A stretch of 64,000 nt of DNA, taken from positions 62,001 to 126,000 of the forward strand of contig NZ_CANDNZ010000015.1 in assembly GCF_947387555.1 (NCBI RefSeq). Direction: 5' to 3'. The stretch is from Thalassomonas sp. RHCl1 (GTDB lineage: Bacteria > Pseudomonadota > Gammaproteobacteria > Enterobacterales > Alteromonadaceae). Both the position numbers and the translations under genes were made by a program. Shown here piece after piece: positions 28,700-38,188 of this stretch; the stretch's first letter is position 1; every line of letters begins with the position of its first letter. Under the pieces are notes generated by a model, which searched no databases, was not told the DNA's origin, and saw nothing but the letters and a program-made list of their open reading frames with translations.

Positions 28700-29985
28700 C
28701 GCAATCTTTTATTGTTACGTTTTTTAGGGCCGGCAGGCGGCGGCCCTTTCGAGAGCTGCTGCAGTTTGATCAGCATGCCTACCAGGGTCCAGTAGATAAA
28801 CACGACTGAATAATGTGAAAAACGATCGCCAAACATATTACCCACCATCATGCCCAGGGTCGCCAGCAGTACCGCCAGGGCGATGGCCTTATGGGTGGGA
28901 TCGGTGGCATTTTTATAAGCGTACCTGGCGAGTTTATAATTGGCATAAACCAGGGCGAGCAGGAGAAACATGCCGATTGCCCCGCCTTCGACTATGGTTT
29001 TGACAAAATAGTTATGGGTATCCATACCGGTTTTATTGATTTCCGGACTGCGCCAGCTGCGGTAGCCATAACCCCAAATCGGCGACTCCTGGGCTTTTTC
29101 AAAGGCGGCTTCCCAGAAAACAAAACGTGACGCGGCGCTGGCATCGCGATCGCTTTCATCGGAACTGATGCTCGAGAAACGCTCTACCACGGAAACCGGC
29201 ATAATCACCGGCAGGCTGAGGGTAAACAACACCAGCACCAGGGTCAGTTTGCCCTTTTTCTCCTTGATTAGGTAAAAATACAGCCCCGCCAGGATCATCG
29301 CCAGATATGCTCCCCGGGAATAGGTCAGGGTGAGCGAGATACCCGAGCACGCCAGGGCCAGATAGGTAAAGTAACGCACCCACTTTTTCCTGGATTTATA
29401 GAAGGTTACCAGCGCCAGCAATAGCAAGGTGGTGGTGACCAGGTAGGCCCCGAGTTCATTGGAGCCTAACCCTTCCATAGGACCGTTTACCCTTAAATCA
29501 TCGGAGTAATGCCAGCGGGCCACCGACTTGTATTGGGAATAAACCAGGCGGAATACATAAGGCATAGGCAGGATAAGGGCGATAATAATTTTTTCTACGT
29601 CTTCAACCCGGGTGATGCTTCTTTGCACTATATAGGTCAGGCACAGGATAAAAACAAAATCTTTTAAGGCGTTCGCCGAACCTTCTATCGGGTTGCTCAG
29701 GTTGGCCATCATCAACAGCAAAGAGCAAAACAGATAAAGGATGAAATAGAGCAATTTCTTATTGGGGACATAACTCCAGTCAATTTTTTCTTTACTCTTT
29801 AAGCAGAAGATAAATGCCAGGACAAAGAAAACATTAACAAAGTTGATGCCGCCTGGTAACGGCGGGAAAAACTTGGTGACTACATTTCGCAGCGGCAGGA
29901 AAAACAAGAAAATAAGCAAGGGCCAGTTGGTAAATCCCTGGTCGGTCGCTTGTTGTCGTTTATTTACAGGTCTCATAGTGTCCAA
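28696..29985 (-). CDS. O-antigen ligase/polymerase-like (Wzy_C) membrane protein
   Basis: A 429-residue protein with around ten to twelve hydrophobic helices and the Wzy_C core SLTLTYSRGAYLAMILAGLYF, followed by a periplasmic loop with GYGYRSWRSPEINKTGMDTHNYF, containing the conserved Arg/His pattern of O-antigen ligases. In exosortase-A loci a protein of this type (TIGR03097-like) is the presumed polymerase or ligase. It joins repeat units or transfers finished chains at the periplasmic face. It lies between the flippase gene and the formyltransferase-like gene with minimal spacing. Confidence 0.87.
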   Translation of the reverse strand: MDTMRPVNKRQQATDQGFTNWPLLIFLFFLPLRNVVTKFFPPLPGGINFVNVFFVLAFIFCLKSKEKIDWSYVPNKKLLYFILYLFCSLLLMMANLSNPIEGSANALKDFVFILCLTYIVQRSITRVEDVEKIIIALILPMPYVFRLVYSQYKSVARWHYSDDLRVNGPMEGLGSNELGAYLVTTTLLLLALVTFYKSRKKWVRYFTYLALACSGISLTLTYSRGAYLAMILAGLYFYLIKEKKGKLTLVLVLFTLSLPVIMPVSVVERFSSISSDESDRDASAASRFVFWEAAFEKAQESPIWGYGYRSWRSPEINKTGMDTHNYFVKTIVEGGAIGMFLLLALVYANYKLARYAYKNATDPTHKAIALAVLLATLGMMVGNMFGDRFSHYSVVFIYWTLVGMLIKLQQLSKGPPPAGPKKRNNKRLR

Positions 29986-29986
29986 T

Positions 29987-31468
29987 TTATAACGGCTTAA
30001 CCGCTTGTTTGGCGTCGGGATTGCGCTTTAACAAGGAGTTAAATAAAAAGAGGGTTAAGGGTTTTTCAAATAAGATAAACACCAGGCAGAAATAAACCAC
30101 CCCGGCGCCAACCTTAAGGCCCAGCTGGATAACATTGATGTCATGCTGGATATAAGGCGACAGCAGCAGGAAAACCCCGGCATATAAACAGCTGCGCAGA
30201 AAAATAGCAAAATTGACCCTCACCGTCAGGGTGCTTGAGCCGAAATAGGCAAAACTGGCGGCAATGCAGGCATAACTGATAGTGGTGGTGATGGCTGCTG
30301 CCGTTAAACCGTAGCGGGGAATGAAAATAAGGTTGAGGATCAGGTTTAACACTGCACTGAAAATAACCGAGTAAAACATGGTCATCGAGGCTTTTTTAAT
30401 TTTTAACCCGGCGGAAAATAACGGCATCGCGGACTGCAGCAGCACGCCCATGGCAATCAGGGGCAAGAGGTAGGCATAGGCGATATATTCGTCTGTGGTG
30501 AGCAAGGCAAACAGCTCTTTTGATACCACCCAGAGGCTGATAATGATAATGGGGTAGATCAGCAGCAAGCCGTTGAAAATCCGGCTTAATAAGGCTTCGG
30601 TTGCTTCCCGGCCCTGTTCATTCCAGGTTTTCAGATAAGCGGGCACAACAGCCGTGGTCAGTCCGCCGATGATCAAGGCTGCCAGCATAGTGGCCATATT
30701 GTAATAGGCGGAATAATAGCCGAGGTATCTGGCTTCCATAAAGTATTTGATCAGGTAACGGTCGATAAAGGCATGCAGCATACTGACCATTTCCAGCCCG
30801 AGCAGGGGAATGCTGAACAGCAGCAGGGGTTTGTAGATCTTGGCCGAGACCTTTGACAAGCTGATGCCGGTAAACAATTTGTGCTTTTGGGCAATAAAAA
30901 GGGTCAGGGAAAGCACGATAATTTCGGCAACCAGGAAGCCATAGATAAAGCCTTTGGCGGAAGCTAAAATGACGACGACCGTGGATAAGGTAAAGGTCAT
31001 AGTGATCACTTTGCTGATGATCCTGATTTTCGCCACCAGCGGGCTTTCCTGTTCGCTGATAAAGTAATTGACGATAAAATTCCTGATTTGTTCGCCAAAG
31101 GCGAGAAAAATCACGATAAGTACGGTATCTATATGGTTTGACGGAATAAAGTCCAGTTGATACAGGAGCAGGGAAAGCGCCATAAAGGTCAGGCATAATG
31201 CCAGCGGACCGAGTAAGGCTAAATAAGCGATGTTGCTGATAAAGGTGGTTTTTTCATAGTCTTCGCGATAGCGGATAATACCGTGCTGTATGCCTAATTT
31301 GCCGAAGGAGGCGAGCATGCTTAAGCTGACCGTGATCAGGCCTAAGGTGCCGTATTCTTCCGTGGACAGGGATTTGGTTAAAACAGGAAAGGAAATTAAA
31401 CCAGCAAAAATCATAAATAGCTGAAATAACGAATAAATCATGCTGTGTTTAATGAGCTGATTAGACAA
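29987..31468 (-). CDS. Oligosaccharide flippase (Wzx/MATE-like)
   Basis: A 493-residue MOP-superfamily exporter. It opens with MSNQLIKHSMIYSLFQLFMIF and the typical second segment PVLTKSLSTEEYGTLGLI; about 12-14 hydrophobic helices follow through the C-terminus. It should move lipid-linked repeat units across the inner membrane for the polymerase encoded directly downstream (one base between genes). Confidence 0.92.
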   Translation of the reverse strand: MSNQLIKHSMIYSLFQLFMIFAGLISFPVLTKSLSTEEYGTLGLITVSLSMLASFGKLGIQHGIIRYREDYEKTTFISNIAYLALLGPLALCLTFMALSLLLYQLDFIPSNHIDTVLIVIFLAFGEQIRNFIVNYFISEQESPLVAKIRIISKVITMTFTLSTVVVILASAKGFIYGFLVAEIIVLSLTLFIAQKHKLFTGISLSKVSAKIYKPLLLFSIPLLGLEMVSMLHAFIDRYLIKYFMEARYLGYYSAYYNMATMLAALIIGGLTTAVVPAYLKTWNEQGREATEALLSRIFNGLLLIYPIIIISLWVVSKELFALLTTDEYIAYAYLLPLIAMGVLLQSAMPLFSAGLKIKKASMTMFYSVIFSAVLNLILNLIFIPRYGLTAAAITTTISYACIAASFAYFGSSTLTVRVNFAIFLRSCLYAGVFLLLSPYIQHDINVIQLGLKVGAGVVYFCLVFILFEKPLTLFLFNSLLKRNPDAKQAVKPL

Positions 31469-31493
31469 CGGAAAGTTTCCTTTTTTTTAAATA

Positions 31494-32675
31494 TTATTTT
31501 TTTGGCTGAAATAAACCGGATAAGGAAATTATGATAAACTTTCTCACCGATGCGATAAAGGGTTTTAGATCGCCACGGTCGAAATAGGCGAAAGAGCGGG
31601 CTTTGCTGATATCTTTGAGCCAGGGTAGCAGGGTGAGTTTGCCGCTTTTTCGTTTGCGGATAAAGGAGCCGAAATCCCGGGTAAAATCGAGCCAGTATAC
31701 CCCGTCTTTTTGTCTGCTGAGGCAGGGGGGCAGTGTTGCGCACTTTGTGGTGAGCTGATAGGCGAGATAGTTAATGTCTAAGCCGGCATCTTTAAACAGC
31801 TGGTTGTGATAAAAGGTGCGGATATTAAGCTCGATAAAAATAAAGCTGTCAGTTGCCTCGTCATAAGCGAACTCCAGCGTGGCAAAACCGCGATAACCTA
31901 TGGCTTCGAGAAAATCACTCACGGTTTGCTTTAATTTTTCCTGATGCTCGCTGACCCCGAAACAGGTGACGCCATAGTCGGGTAAATACTGGCGGATTTT
32001 TTTGCCGGAATAAATGACCCTGACTTTGCCGTTTTGATCGGAGAAGCTACTAACCACGTAAATATTGCCGTCACCGCTGGGTACGATACTTTGTGCCACC
32101 ACCCGGGTTTCCAGCTCAGGGTAACGGCCGATAAAGTCTGTTAGCTCCTGATGGCTGTTGACCACGACATTCTTGCCGGGAAAGCCCCCATCAAAGGTGA
32201 GATCGGGCTTGATGATCACCGGGTAACTTAAGTTTTTTGTCAGGGCAGCCAGTTCTCCCGCCGTTTTACTGTAACATGTCTCGGGTATGGGAAAGTTATG
32301 CTCATTGCAGATATCTGCGGTGGCCTGCTTGGCCAGGAAACGCCAGTAGAGCTCCTTACTTGGCGTGGTCAGCAAAAAATAGGGGGCAAACAGTTCGCTG
32401 TGCCCCGCCAGGGTTTCGGCAAATTGATCTGTGGTGCAAATAAGTACGGGTTTATGGCCGGTTTTATCCTGTGCTGAACTCACTGCCCGGCAGGCGGCCA
32501 AGACTTGCTTGGCATCAAAGCTGTCTGGCAGTTTTTCCACGGCGTTCAGATACCGGGAATACCTGCCCAGATCGCCGTTGTCATGGTAAATGCCGGCGAC
32601 CTTTAAGTGTTGGCATCCCAGCGAGCGGGTAACCGCCAGGCCGTTGACGCCCAGGCCTAAGACTATTGCATCCAT
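31494..32675 (-). CDS. ATP-grasp carboxylate-amine ligase-like protein
   Basis: A 393-residue ATP-grasp protein: N-terminal Rossmann-like VLGLGVNGLAVTRSL, the ATP-binding lid YPVIIKPDLTFDGGFPGKN, and the metal site region GFATLEFAYDEATDSFIFIELNIR. Relatives join a carboxylate to an amine (for example D-aspartate ligases). Together with the asparagine-synthase-like and CelD/FemAB-like proteins of this operon, it points to an amino-acid or amide substituent on the polymer. It is 25 bases upstream of the flippase gene. Substrate unknown. Confidence 0.85.
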   Translation of the reverse strand: MDAIVLGLGVNGLAVTRSLGCQHLKVAGIYHDNGDLGRYSRYLNAVEKLPDSFDAKQVLAACRAVSSAQDKTGHKPVLICTTDQFAETLAGHSELFAPYFLLTTPSKELYWRFLAKQATADICNEHNFPIPETCYSKTAGELAALTKNLSYPVIIKPDLTFDGGFPGKNVVVNSHQELTDFIGRYPELETRVVAQSIVPSGDGNIYVVSSFSDQNGKVRVIYSGKKIRQYLPDYGVTCFGVSEHQEKLKQTVSDFLEAIGYRGFATLEFAYDEATDSFIFIELNIRTFYHNQLFKDAGLDINYLAYQLTTKCATLPPCLSRQKDGVYWLDFTRDFGSFIRKRKSGKLTLLPWLKDISKARSFAYFDRGDLKPFIASVRKFIIISLSGLFQPKK

Positions 32676-32695
32676 ACTTGAATTATATCCATCAT

Positions 32696-33700
32696 TTATC
32701 TGTGCCCGTGCACTTGCAGTTTAAAGACCTCAATGCCGGTGTCGGTATTGATAAACAAGCGCTTAAAGGCGAGCAATTCTTTTTGCGGAGCCGTCAGACC
32801 ATTTATGGTGGTGGCGGAAAAGCGTATGCCGTTGTCACTGAGTATTTGCTGGTGGCTCTCGTTAAAATCTTCGGCCCGGCCGTTGGGGTAGGCAAAGCAG
32901 TAGCAGGGCTTGCCGGTAAGTTTTTCGGTTTCCAGGATAGAGGTCTGAATTTCTTCCCTGGCATGCTCCAAAGTGGTTTTAGACAGGATAACATGGTTAT
33001 GGGTATGGGCGCCGAAGGTGATTAACCCGGAATCGGACATTTCTTTAATGGCCGCTGTCGTCAACATATAAAAAGGTGAGTCTGCCTGGTAGCGGTAGTC
33101 TAAATCGCAATCGAGCGCTTTAGCCAAAGCCTGCAGCTCGGCCCTGGCCTCATCCGCTTTCCTGGTTTTCAATTGTGCCTGCAACAGCCTGGATAGCGCC
33201 TGTTTTTGCTCATTGTTTTTGAGGTGGTAGCGTTTTCCCTGCCAAAGCAAGGTTTTATTCGGGGTTTGGCTGAGCATACGCAGCAGATCACAAAACCAGA
33301 TGGTATGGTGGCTGTTGATATAGTTGGTTGCCAGAAAAATTGTTGCCGGCAGCTGCAGCGCCTTGAGCACGGGAAATGCCTGCGAGTAGTTGTTATAAAA
33401 GCCGTCATCGAAAGTGATCGCCGCCAGGGGTTTCTCCCCGTCATAATCCGACATCTGCAAGGCTTGCTCTAAAGGCAGCACATTAAAATGCTGATGCAGG
33501 TAATGCATCTGCTCTTGAAAACGATCAAGATGCATAAAGCAATGATCTTCCAGCGGCAGTTCATCGCTATGTATGCCGTGATAGGAGACTATGGTGACTT
33601 TGTGGTAGCCGCGCACCCGGTGCAGCTTTGCCGACAAGCCGGACATGCCGATCAGGGCCTGTTTTACCCGGGCAATAACCTTAGCTGGCGAGATCTTCAT
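32696..33700 (-). CDS. Polysaccharide deacetylase (NodB domain), second copy
   Basis: A 334-residue CE4-type protein with SYHGIHSDELPLED, the motif ITFDDGFYNNY near 94-104, the metal-site histidines GAHTHNHVILS near 222-232, and CFAYPNGRAEDFN. A helical insertion (about 140-190) makes it longer than the 24437 copy, to which it is only distantly similar. No signal peptide. It overlaps the acetyltransferase gene by 20 bases, so acetyl addition and removal are encoded side by side. Confidence 0.88.
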   Translation of the reverse strand: MKISPAKVIARVKQALIGMSGLSAKLHRVRGYHKVTIVSYHGIHSDELPLEDHCFMHLDRFQEQMHYLHQHFNVLPLEQALQMSDYDGEKPLAAITFDDGFYNNYSQAFPVLKALQLPATIFLATNYINSHHTIWFCDLLRMLSQTPNKTLLWQGKRYHLKNNEQKQALSRLLQAQLKTRKADEARAELQALAKALDCDLDYRYQADSPFYMLTTAAIKEMSDSGLITFGAHTHNHVILSKTTLEHAREEIQTSILETEKLTGKPCYCFAYPNGRAEDFNESHQQILSDNGIRFSATTINGLTAPQKELLAFKRLFINTDTGIEVFKLQVHGHR

Positions 33701-34241
33701 CGGCCTGGTTCGGAATTATTTTTGCCGGAATACCGACGGCTGTGCTATTTGCCGGTACATCTTTGTTGACCACGGCATTGGCGCCGATGATGACATTGTC
33801 TCCTATGGAGATAGCACCGAATACTTTGGCGCCGGCGCCGATATAGACATTTTCTCCGATTGTCGGCCAGCCGTTGGATTTGCCTGCGCCTTTGCGCCCT
33901 ATGGTCACCCCCTGGCCGACGGAGCAGTTACGGCCGATTTTTTCTGCGCCTATGATGATGCAGCTGAAATGGCCGATAAAAAAGCCCGGTGCGATATCGG
34001 AATTGACATTGATTTGTATCCCGGTCAGCACTTCGGAGATGTATTTGAGCAGGATATAGACAATTTTCAGCACATGACTGAGCACCGGGGTTTCGATGGT
34101 ATTGACATAACGGCCAAAGCGGTACACCAGCAGGGCGATAAAGCCGTGCTGCAGCAGTGAAAAGATAAACCGGGAAACCGGGTTGTGTCTTTCGGTAACC
34201 CTGGCGTATTTCTGATAGTCGACTTTAATATTATTAAACAT
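33681..34241 (-). CDS. Serine-acetyltransferase-like hexapeptide acetyltransferase
   Basis: A 186-residue left-handed beta-helix O-acetyltransferase of the CysE/WcaB type: helices in the N-terminal half, then hexapeptide repeats (INVNSDIAPGFFIGHFSC, IGRNCSVGQGVTIGRK, IGENVYIGAGAKVFG, IGDNVIIGANAVV) ending in VGIPAKII. CysE-like proteins inside polysaccharide loci usually acetylate sugars rather than serine. The tandem deacetylase gene overlaps its end. Confidence 0.88.
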   Translation of the reverse strand: MFNNIKVDYQKYARVTERHNPVSRFIFSLLQHGFIALLVYRFGRYVNTIETPVLSHVLKIVYILLKYISEVLTGIQINVNSDIAPGFFIGHFSCIIIGAEKIGRNCSVGQGVTIGRKGAGKSNGWPTIGENVYIGAGAKVFGAISIGDNVIIGANAVVNKDVPANSTAVGIPAKIIPNQADEDLAS

Positions 34242-34251
34242 GTTATTAGTA

Positions 34252-35457
34252 TTAAGTGTTTGTTGTAATGATAGTATTATAACTGCTTAGCAGTTTATTG
34301 GCGATAATGTCCCAGTCATATTTACTTGTGGCGAGCTCGCGCGCCGAATGGCCGAAACGGTTATTTTTTTCACTGTCGGTTAATAAGGCGATGATCCCCC
34401 GGGCAAAGGCACTGGCATCATCGGCGTAGATGATATTTTCATCGGCGTTCAGGTTCACCCCTTCGGCGCCGACCGAGGTGGAAACGATGGCTTTACCCAT
34501 GGCCATGGCTTCGAGCAGTTTCAGCCGGGTGCCTGAGCCGACACGGATCGGCAGGATATAAACGGCGGCACTGGCGACAATCGGCCTGAAATCGTCAACA
34601 AAGCCGGTCACGGTAATATTGTCCTTAACATCTTGTGGAATTTGTACCCCGGTGGACTTACCTACCAGGGTCAGTTTCGCGTCGGGGATTTTCGCCAGGA
34701 TTTTCGGCATCACCTCGTCCATAAAGAAAATCATGCCGTCTTTATTGGGAAACCAGCCCATACCGCCGACAAAAACCAGGCTATTTTCTATCTGTTCCTG
34801 CTTCCCCGGGGAGAAGAACTGGGTATCAACGCCGTTTTCCACGACACTGATCTTGGCCGCCGGACTCAGCTCTTGCAGGATATCGGCATCGATTTGCGAG
34901 CAGACAAAGGTTTCTTTGGCCCGGGCACAAACATCGGCTTCAAACCGGTGCAGGCTTTTGCCCTGGTTGGAGAAAAAGATCTTTTCAGGCAAAGAATCGG
35001 CATTTTCGGCGCGCCGTTTTAACAGCAGGGATTCAACATTGTGGTTATTTAACACATAGGGGACATTGCCGAGTAACTTGCCGTATTGCGCCAGCGGCAG
35101 CATATCAAAATGCACCAGGTCAAATTGTTCCGTAGCCAGCTTTTCTTCAATGGCGCGTGCCAGCTCCTGGGAAAAGTACTTGCGTACCACAAAAGGTGTT
35201 TTGGTGAAAAATCCCTGCAACAAATCTTTGGCAAAGCGAATTTTTGAATGCTCGTTGGGGATCGGGAAAACCTGGACCGATTGGCACATACCCTCAAGGT
35301 GTTGTACCGCCGAAGGGTCGTCATCATTACGCTGCAGGGATAAATAATGAACCTGATGCGAAGGGCATATTCTTTTGAGCAGGTTGTAGGTTCTGATCTG
35401 GTGCCCTTCATTTGTCGGGTAAGGCAAACGTGTGGTGATAAAAAGAATTTTTGCCAT
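34252..35457 (-). CDS. XrtA-system glycosyltransferase (GT4, TIGR03087-like)
   Basis: A 401-residue GT-B enzyme. It begins ILFITTRLPYPTNEGHQIRTYNLL, the usual opening of the exosortase-A-associated family, and the C-terminal domain has SLVFVGGMGWFPNKDG and the nucleotide-binding GSGTRLKLLEAMAMGKAIVST with the conserved EAMA glutamate. Retaining transfer from a nucleotide sugar to the growing lipid-linked oligosaccharide is expected. Confidence 0.92.
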   Translation of the reverse strand: MAKILFITTRLPYPTNEGHQIRTYNLLKRICPSHQVHYLSLQRNDDDPSAVQHLEGMCQSVQVFPIPNEHSKIRFAKDLLQGFFTKTPFVVRKYFSQELARAIEEKLATEQFDLVHFDMLPLAQYGKLLGNVPYVLNNHNVESLLLKRRAENADSLPEKIFFSNQGKSLHRFEADVCARAKETFVCSQIDADILQELSPAAKISVVENGVDTQFFSPGKQEQIENSLVFVGGMGWFPNKDGMIFFMDEVMPKILAKIPDAKLTLVGKSTGVQIPQDVKDNITVTGFVDDFRPIVASAAVYILPIRVGSGTRLKLLEAMAMGKAIVSTSVGAEGVNLNADENIIYADDASAFARGIIALLTDSEKNNRFGHSARELATSKYDWDIIANKLLSSYNTIITTNT

Positions 35458-35532
35458 TACTATTGATTCCTTTTTGGCCTGTTATGGTCGCAGTTTATTA
35501 TGCTGTTAATGACGTTTGAAAAATACCGGCAG

Positions 35533-36633
35533 CTAGTTCAGCAATTCGGCGTATAAATTTTCGTGTTTTTCTCTTGCCCGGGACAAGGACAAATGATCCT
35601 CGATATACTTTCTTCCCGCGGCGGTCATAGCTTCTATACCGGCCTGATCTTGGGCTAATATCCGCTTTAATCCCTGATGCAGGGCTTGCGGGCTGCAATC
35701 ATCGCATAAGATGCCCGCCTTGCTTTGCTGCAGCAACTCAGGGATAGCGCCAACCGGTGTCGCCACCACGGGCAGGCGGCAAGATAAGGCTTCGAGGATC
35801 ACCAAAGGCATGCCTTCGGTGAGGGAACTGGAGATATAGAGATCATTTTGCTGGTAATAGGGCAGCATGTTTGTTTGCACGCCGTGAAAAGTCACTTGCT
35901 CTGTTAATGCCAGTCGTTCGCTGGTGGCTGTCAGTGCTGCTTTGAGTTCGCCGTCGCCGACGATATTCAGGTGCCAGTTGTTGTTCCCCTCCTGCTTTAA
36001 CTGCGCCAGGGCGGTTAACAGGTTGTCATGGCCTTTTTCCGGCGACAGGCGCCCGACGATCAGTAAGTTTATCCGGGCCTGGCTTTCCCGGGACCGGGAT
36101 ACGGCAGGGTGAAACTTTTCGGTATCTATGGCGTTTTCCAGCAGGAAAATTTTATCCCGGGGTATTTGTCCCGCCAGATCCCGGCTGATTTCTTTGCTGA
36201 CGGCAATGACCCTGGCAAACCATGGCAGGCATAACTTTTCCACCAGGTTATTAAATTTCATATTGAGATCGTTTTTGACCCAGCCGTGCATGGTCACGAT
36301 TTTTTTCGGTGAGCGGCTGAGCAGGGTGGCCAGGGTCGCGTAAAAAACCGACTTGGGATCATGGCAATGCAAAACATCGATTTTTGAGGATTTCAGTATT
36401 TTCCTCAAGGCGCCCAGGGTGGCGAGATCAAACTTGCCCGAGTTGGGCAGTTTATGGCTGGTGACGCCATTTGCCTTCGCCGCCTCAAACAGTTCGTTAT
36501 TGTCGTTGAGGTAATTTTGGATCACCGCCAGTTCGTGATGGCACTTAGCCGAACTTTGCCCGGTTAAATTTAAAATAACGTGTTCGGCGCCATATAACCC
36601 TGAGCTCGAACGTAAATGTAAAACATTAATCAC
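35533..36633 (-). CDS. Glycosyltransferase family 4
   Basis: A 366-residue GT4 enzyme: LRSSSGLYGAEHVILNL at the N-terminus, IDVLHCHDPKSVFYA in the acceptor domain, LLIVGRLSPEKGHDNLL at the start of the donor domain, and the EX7E-type SSLTEGMPLVILEALSCRLPVV. Adds one residue of the repeat unit. It overlaps the upstream glycosyltransferase gene by eight bases. Confidence 0.92.
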   Translation of the reverse strand: MINVLHLRSSSGLYGAEHVILNLTGQSSAKCHHELAVIQNYLNDNNELFEAAKANGVTSHKLPNSGKFDLATLGALRKILKSSKIDVLHCHDPKSVFYATLATLLSRSPKKIVTMHGWVKNDLNMKFNNLVEKLCLPWFARVIAVSKEISRDLAGQIPRDKIFLLENAIDTEKFHPAVSRSRESQARINLLIVGRLSPEKGHDNLLTALAQLKQEGNNNWHLNIVGDGELKAALTATSERLALTEQVTFHGVQTNMLPYYQQNDLYISSSLTEGMPLVILEALSCRLPVVATPVGAIPELLQQSKAGILCDDCSPQALHQGLKRILAQDQAGIEAMTAAGRKYIEDHLSLSRAREKHENLYAELLN

Positions 36634-37768
36634 GGTTTTCCTGCCCTGTTAAACGTTCGAATAAGCCGGTGTAGGTTTGCAGCATATTTTTTAATGAAAA
36701 CTGCTGTTCTACCAGGGCGCGGGAGGCCCTGGCGGCTTCGGTATACCCGGGAGAGGAGGGCAGGTAATTCATCAGTGCCCGGGCCAGCGCTTCGGGGTCT
36801 TCTGCCGGCACCAGCTCGCCGTTAATGCCGTTTTGCACCACTTCCGGATTACCGCCGACATCGGTTGCTATCAGGGGCAAGCCGGATGCGGCGCTTTCGA
36901 GCAGGGCGTTGGACAGGCCTTCGGTGACCGAGGGCAGGGCCATCAGATCAAAAGCCGGCAGGTACTCTTTGACATTGCCGCAATAGCCTTTAAGAAATAC
37001 ATCATCTTCGAGTTTTAATGATTTAACCTGCTGCGCCAGATCGTCAAAATTGTCCCCTTCCCCGAACAGCACCAACTGGCAATTTGCCCCGCGCTCATTC
37101 ATGATGCCGACGGCATCCACCAGAAACCTTTGCCCTTTCCAGGGGTTTAAATTGCCTATGGTGACCAGCTTGACCTTGTCTTCTTTTAGTCCTAATTCTG
37201 AAATCAACCGGGCTTTTTCTTCCTTGGGCTGTTCCAGGGCCTGGGTGAAGGTTTCGCTGTCGATGCCGTTATATAACAGCAAGGTTTTTTCTTTTGGGAT
37301 CCCTTCACTTAACACTTTTTGCTGTACCGCTTTGGAGGGGCATAAGACCAGCAAAAAGTTTCTGTTGATAAAGCGGATCATTTTTTCCAGGGTTTGATTA
37401 CGTTTAAAACCCATATCCCTTCTGCTGGAAAGTTTGATCACTTTGACCGGTAACAGGGCATTGAGAATATCGGACATTTCATGGAAAGAGAGTACGATTT
37501 GTATGCCTTTTTCGCGGATAAGTTTGCTGATGGCAAAAAGTGTTTTAAAACCGGAAAGGCCGTAGACTTTTTTCACCGGGAAATGATGGTAACTGAGGTT
37601 GGCATCACATGTGCCTGACGGAAAAGGGATCTGTTCGGTATTCGACAGCTGGATAATATCTATGCGGTATTTGTCCTTGTCTAAGCCGGAAACCAGGTCT
37701 TTTATGTGTTTTTCACTACCGCCTTTTGCGCCAACAAAAGAGTCCGTCAAAATAACTATTTTAATCAC
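36626..37768 (-). CDS. Glycosyltransferase family 4, first gene of the assembly operon
   Basis: A 380-residue GT4 enzyme. N-terminal IVILTDSFVGAKGGSEKHIKDLV, donor-domain entry LVTIGNLNPWKGQRFLV and the EX7E region PSVTEGLSNALLESAASGLPLIATDVGGNPE are all clear. As the most upstream gene of the minus-strand block reading to 20332, it should lie closest to the operon promoter in 37769-38188. Confidence 0.92.
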   Translation of the reverse strand: MIKIVILTDSFVGAKGGSEKHIKDLVSGLDKDKYRIDIIQLSNTEQIPFPSGTCDANLSYHHFPVKKVYGLSGFKTLFAISKLIREKGIQIVLSFHEMSDILNALLPVKVIKLSSRRDMGFKRNQTLEKMIRFINRNFLLVLCPSKAVQQKVLSEGIPKEKTLLLYNGIDSETFTQALEQPKEEKARLISELGLKEDKVKLVTIGNLNPWKGQRFLVDAVGIMNERGANCQLVLFGEGDNFDDLAQQVKSLKLEDDVFLKGYCGNVKEYLPAFDLMALPSVTEGLSNALLESAASGLPLIATDVGGNPEVVQNGINGELVPAEDPEALARALMNYLPSSPGYTEAARASRALVEQQFSLKNMLQTYTGLFERLTGQENRD

Positions 37769-38188
37769 GCATCATTCCTATATAGCAAATATCTTAGGGT
37801 CTTAATAATCAAAAAAAATTTCGTCCGCATGATAGCATATTATTTGTCATAATTACCCGCCGGACTTAAGTTAATTTTTCAAAAAAAATCACTGAACCAG
37901 GAGATTTTTTCGCGGCAAATTGCTGCTTTTTTTGTTTGCTTACCCCCGATGAAATTGTTTTCAGCGCCTGAACAGCCGCCTGTTTTTCTATTTCATTGTT
38001 TTGATTGTGAATCCAACCCAGATGGCATAGAATTTTGTGGTATATATCTGAGGTTTTCTGTAGTTTTTTTCTAACCGGCAAGAACTGCTGCAATAGGGGA
38101 GATTGCAGGCAAGAAAACCTCTTCTTTAATTGGCCAGGCATTTTGCTATATTGGCTATATATCTTTGCTTATAGATGGACTTGTTTAC
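37769..38188. promoter_or_regulatory. Divergent intergenic region between the assembly operon and prsT
   Basis: About 420 AT-rich bases between divergent transcription units. It must hold the assembly-operon promoter, which I cannot locate. It has no consensus sigma-54 site; a small frame at 37866-38141 was not accepted as a gene. Confidence 0.45.
38144..38152 (+). promoter_or_regulatory. Possible extended -10 promoter of prsT
   Basis: TGCTATATT matches an extended -10 (TGn-TATAAT) and would start transcription about 30 bases before the prsT ATG. There is no good -35. Confidence 0.35.

Noticed and set aside
37866-38141. A 91-codon minus-strand frame in the divergent region
   Set aside because: Low-complexity Lys/Gln-rich product, no recognisable domain, no good ribosome-binding site, and the region is a divergent promoter region.
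38131-38147. Sigma-54-like TGGCCA...TTTGC before prsT
   Set aside because: GG and GC are 11 rather than 10 bases apart and the -24 box is poor; no TGTAAA-N6-TGACRY copy is nearby.
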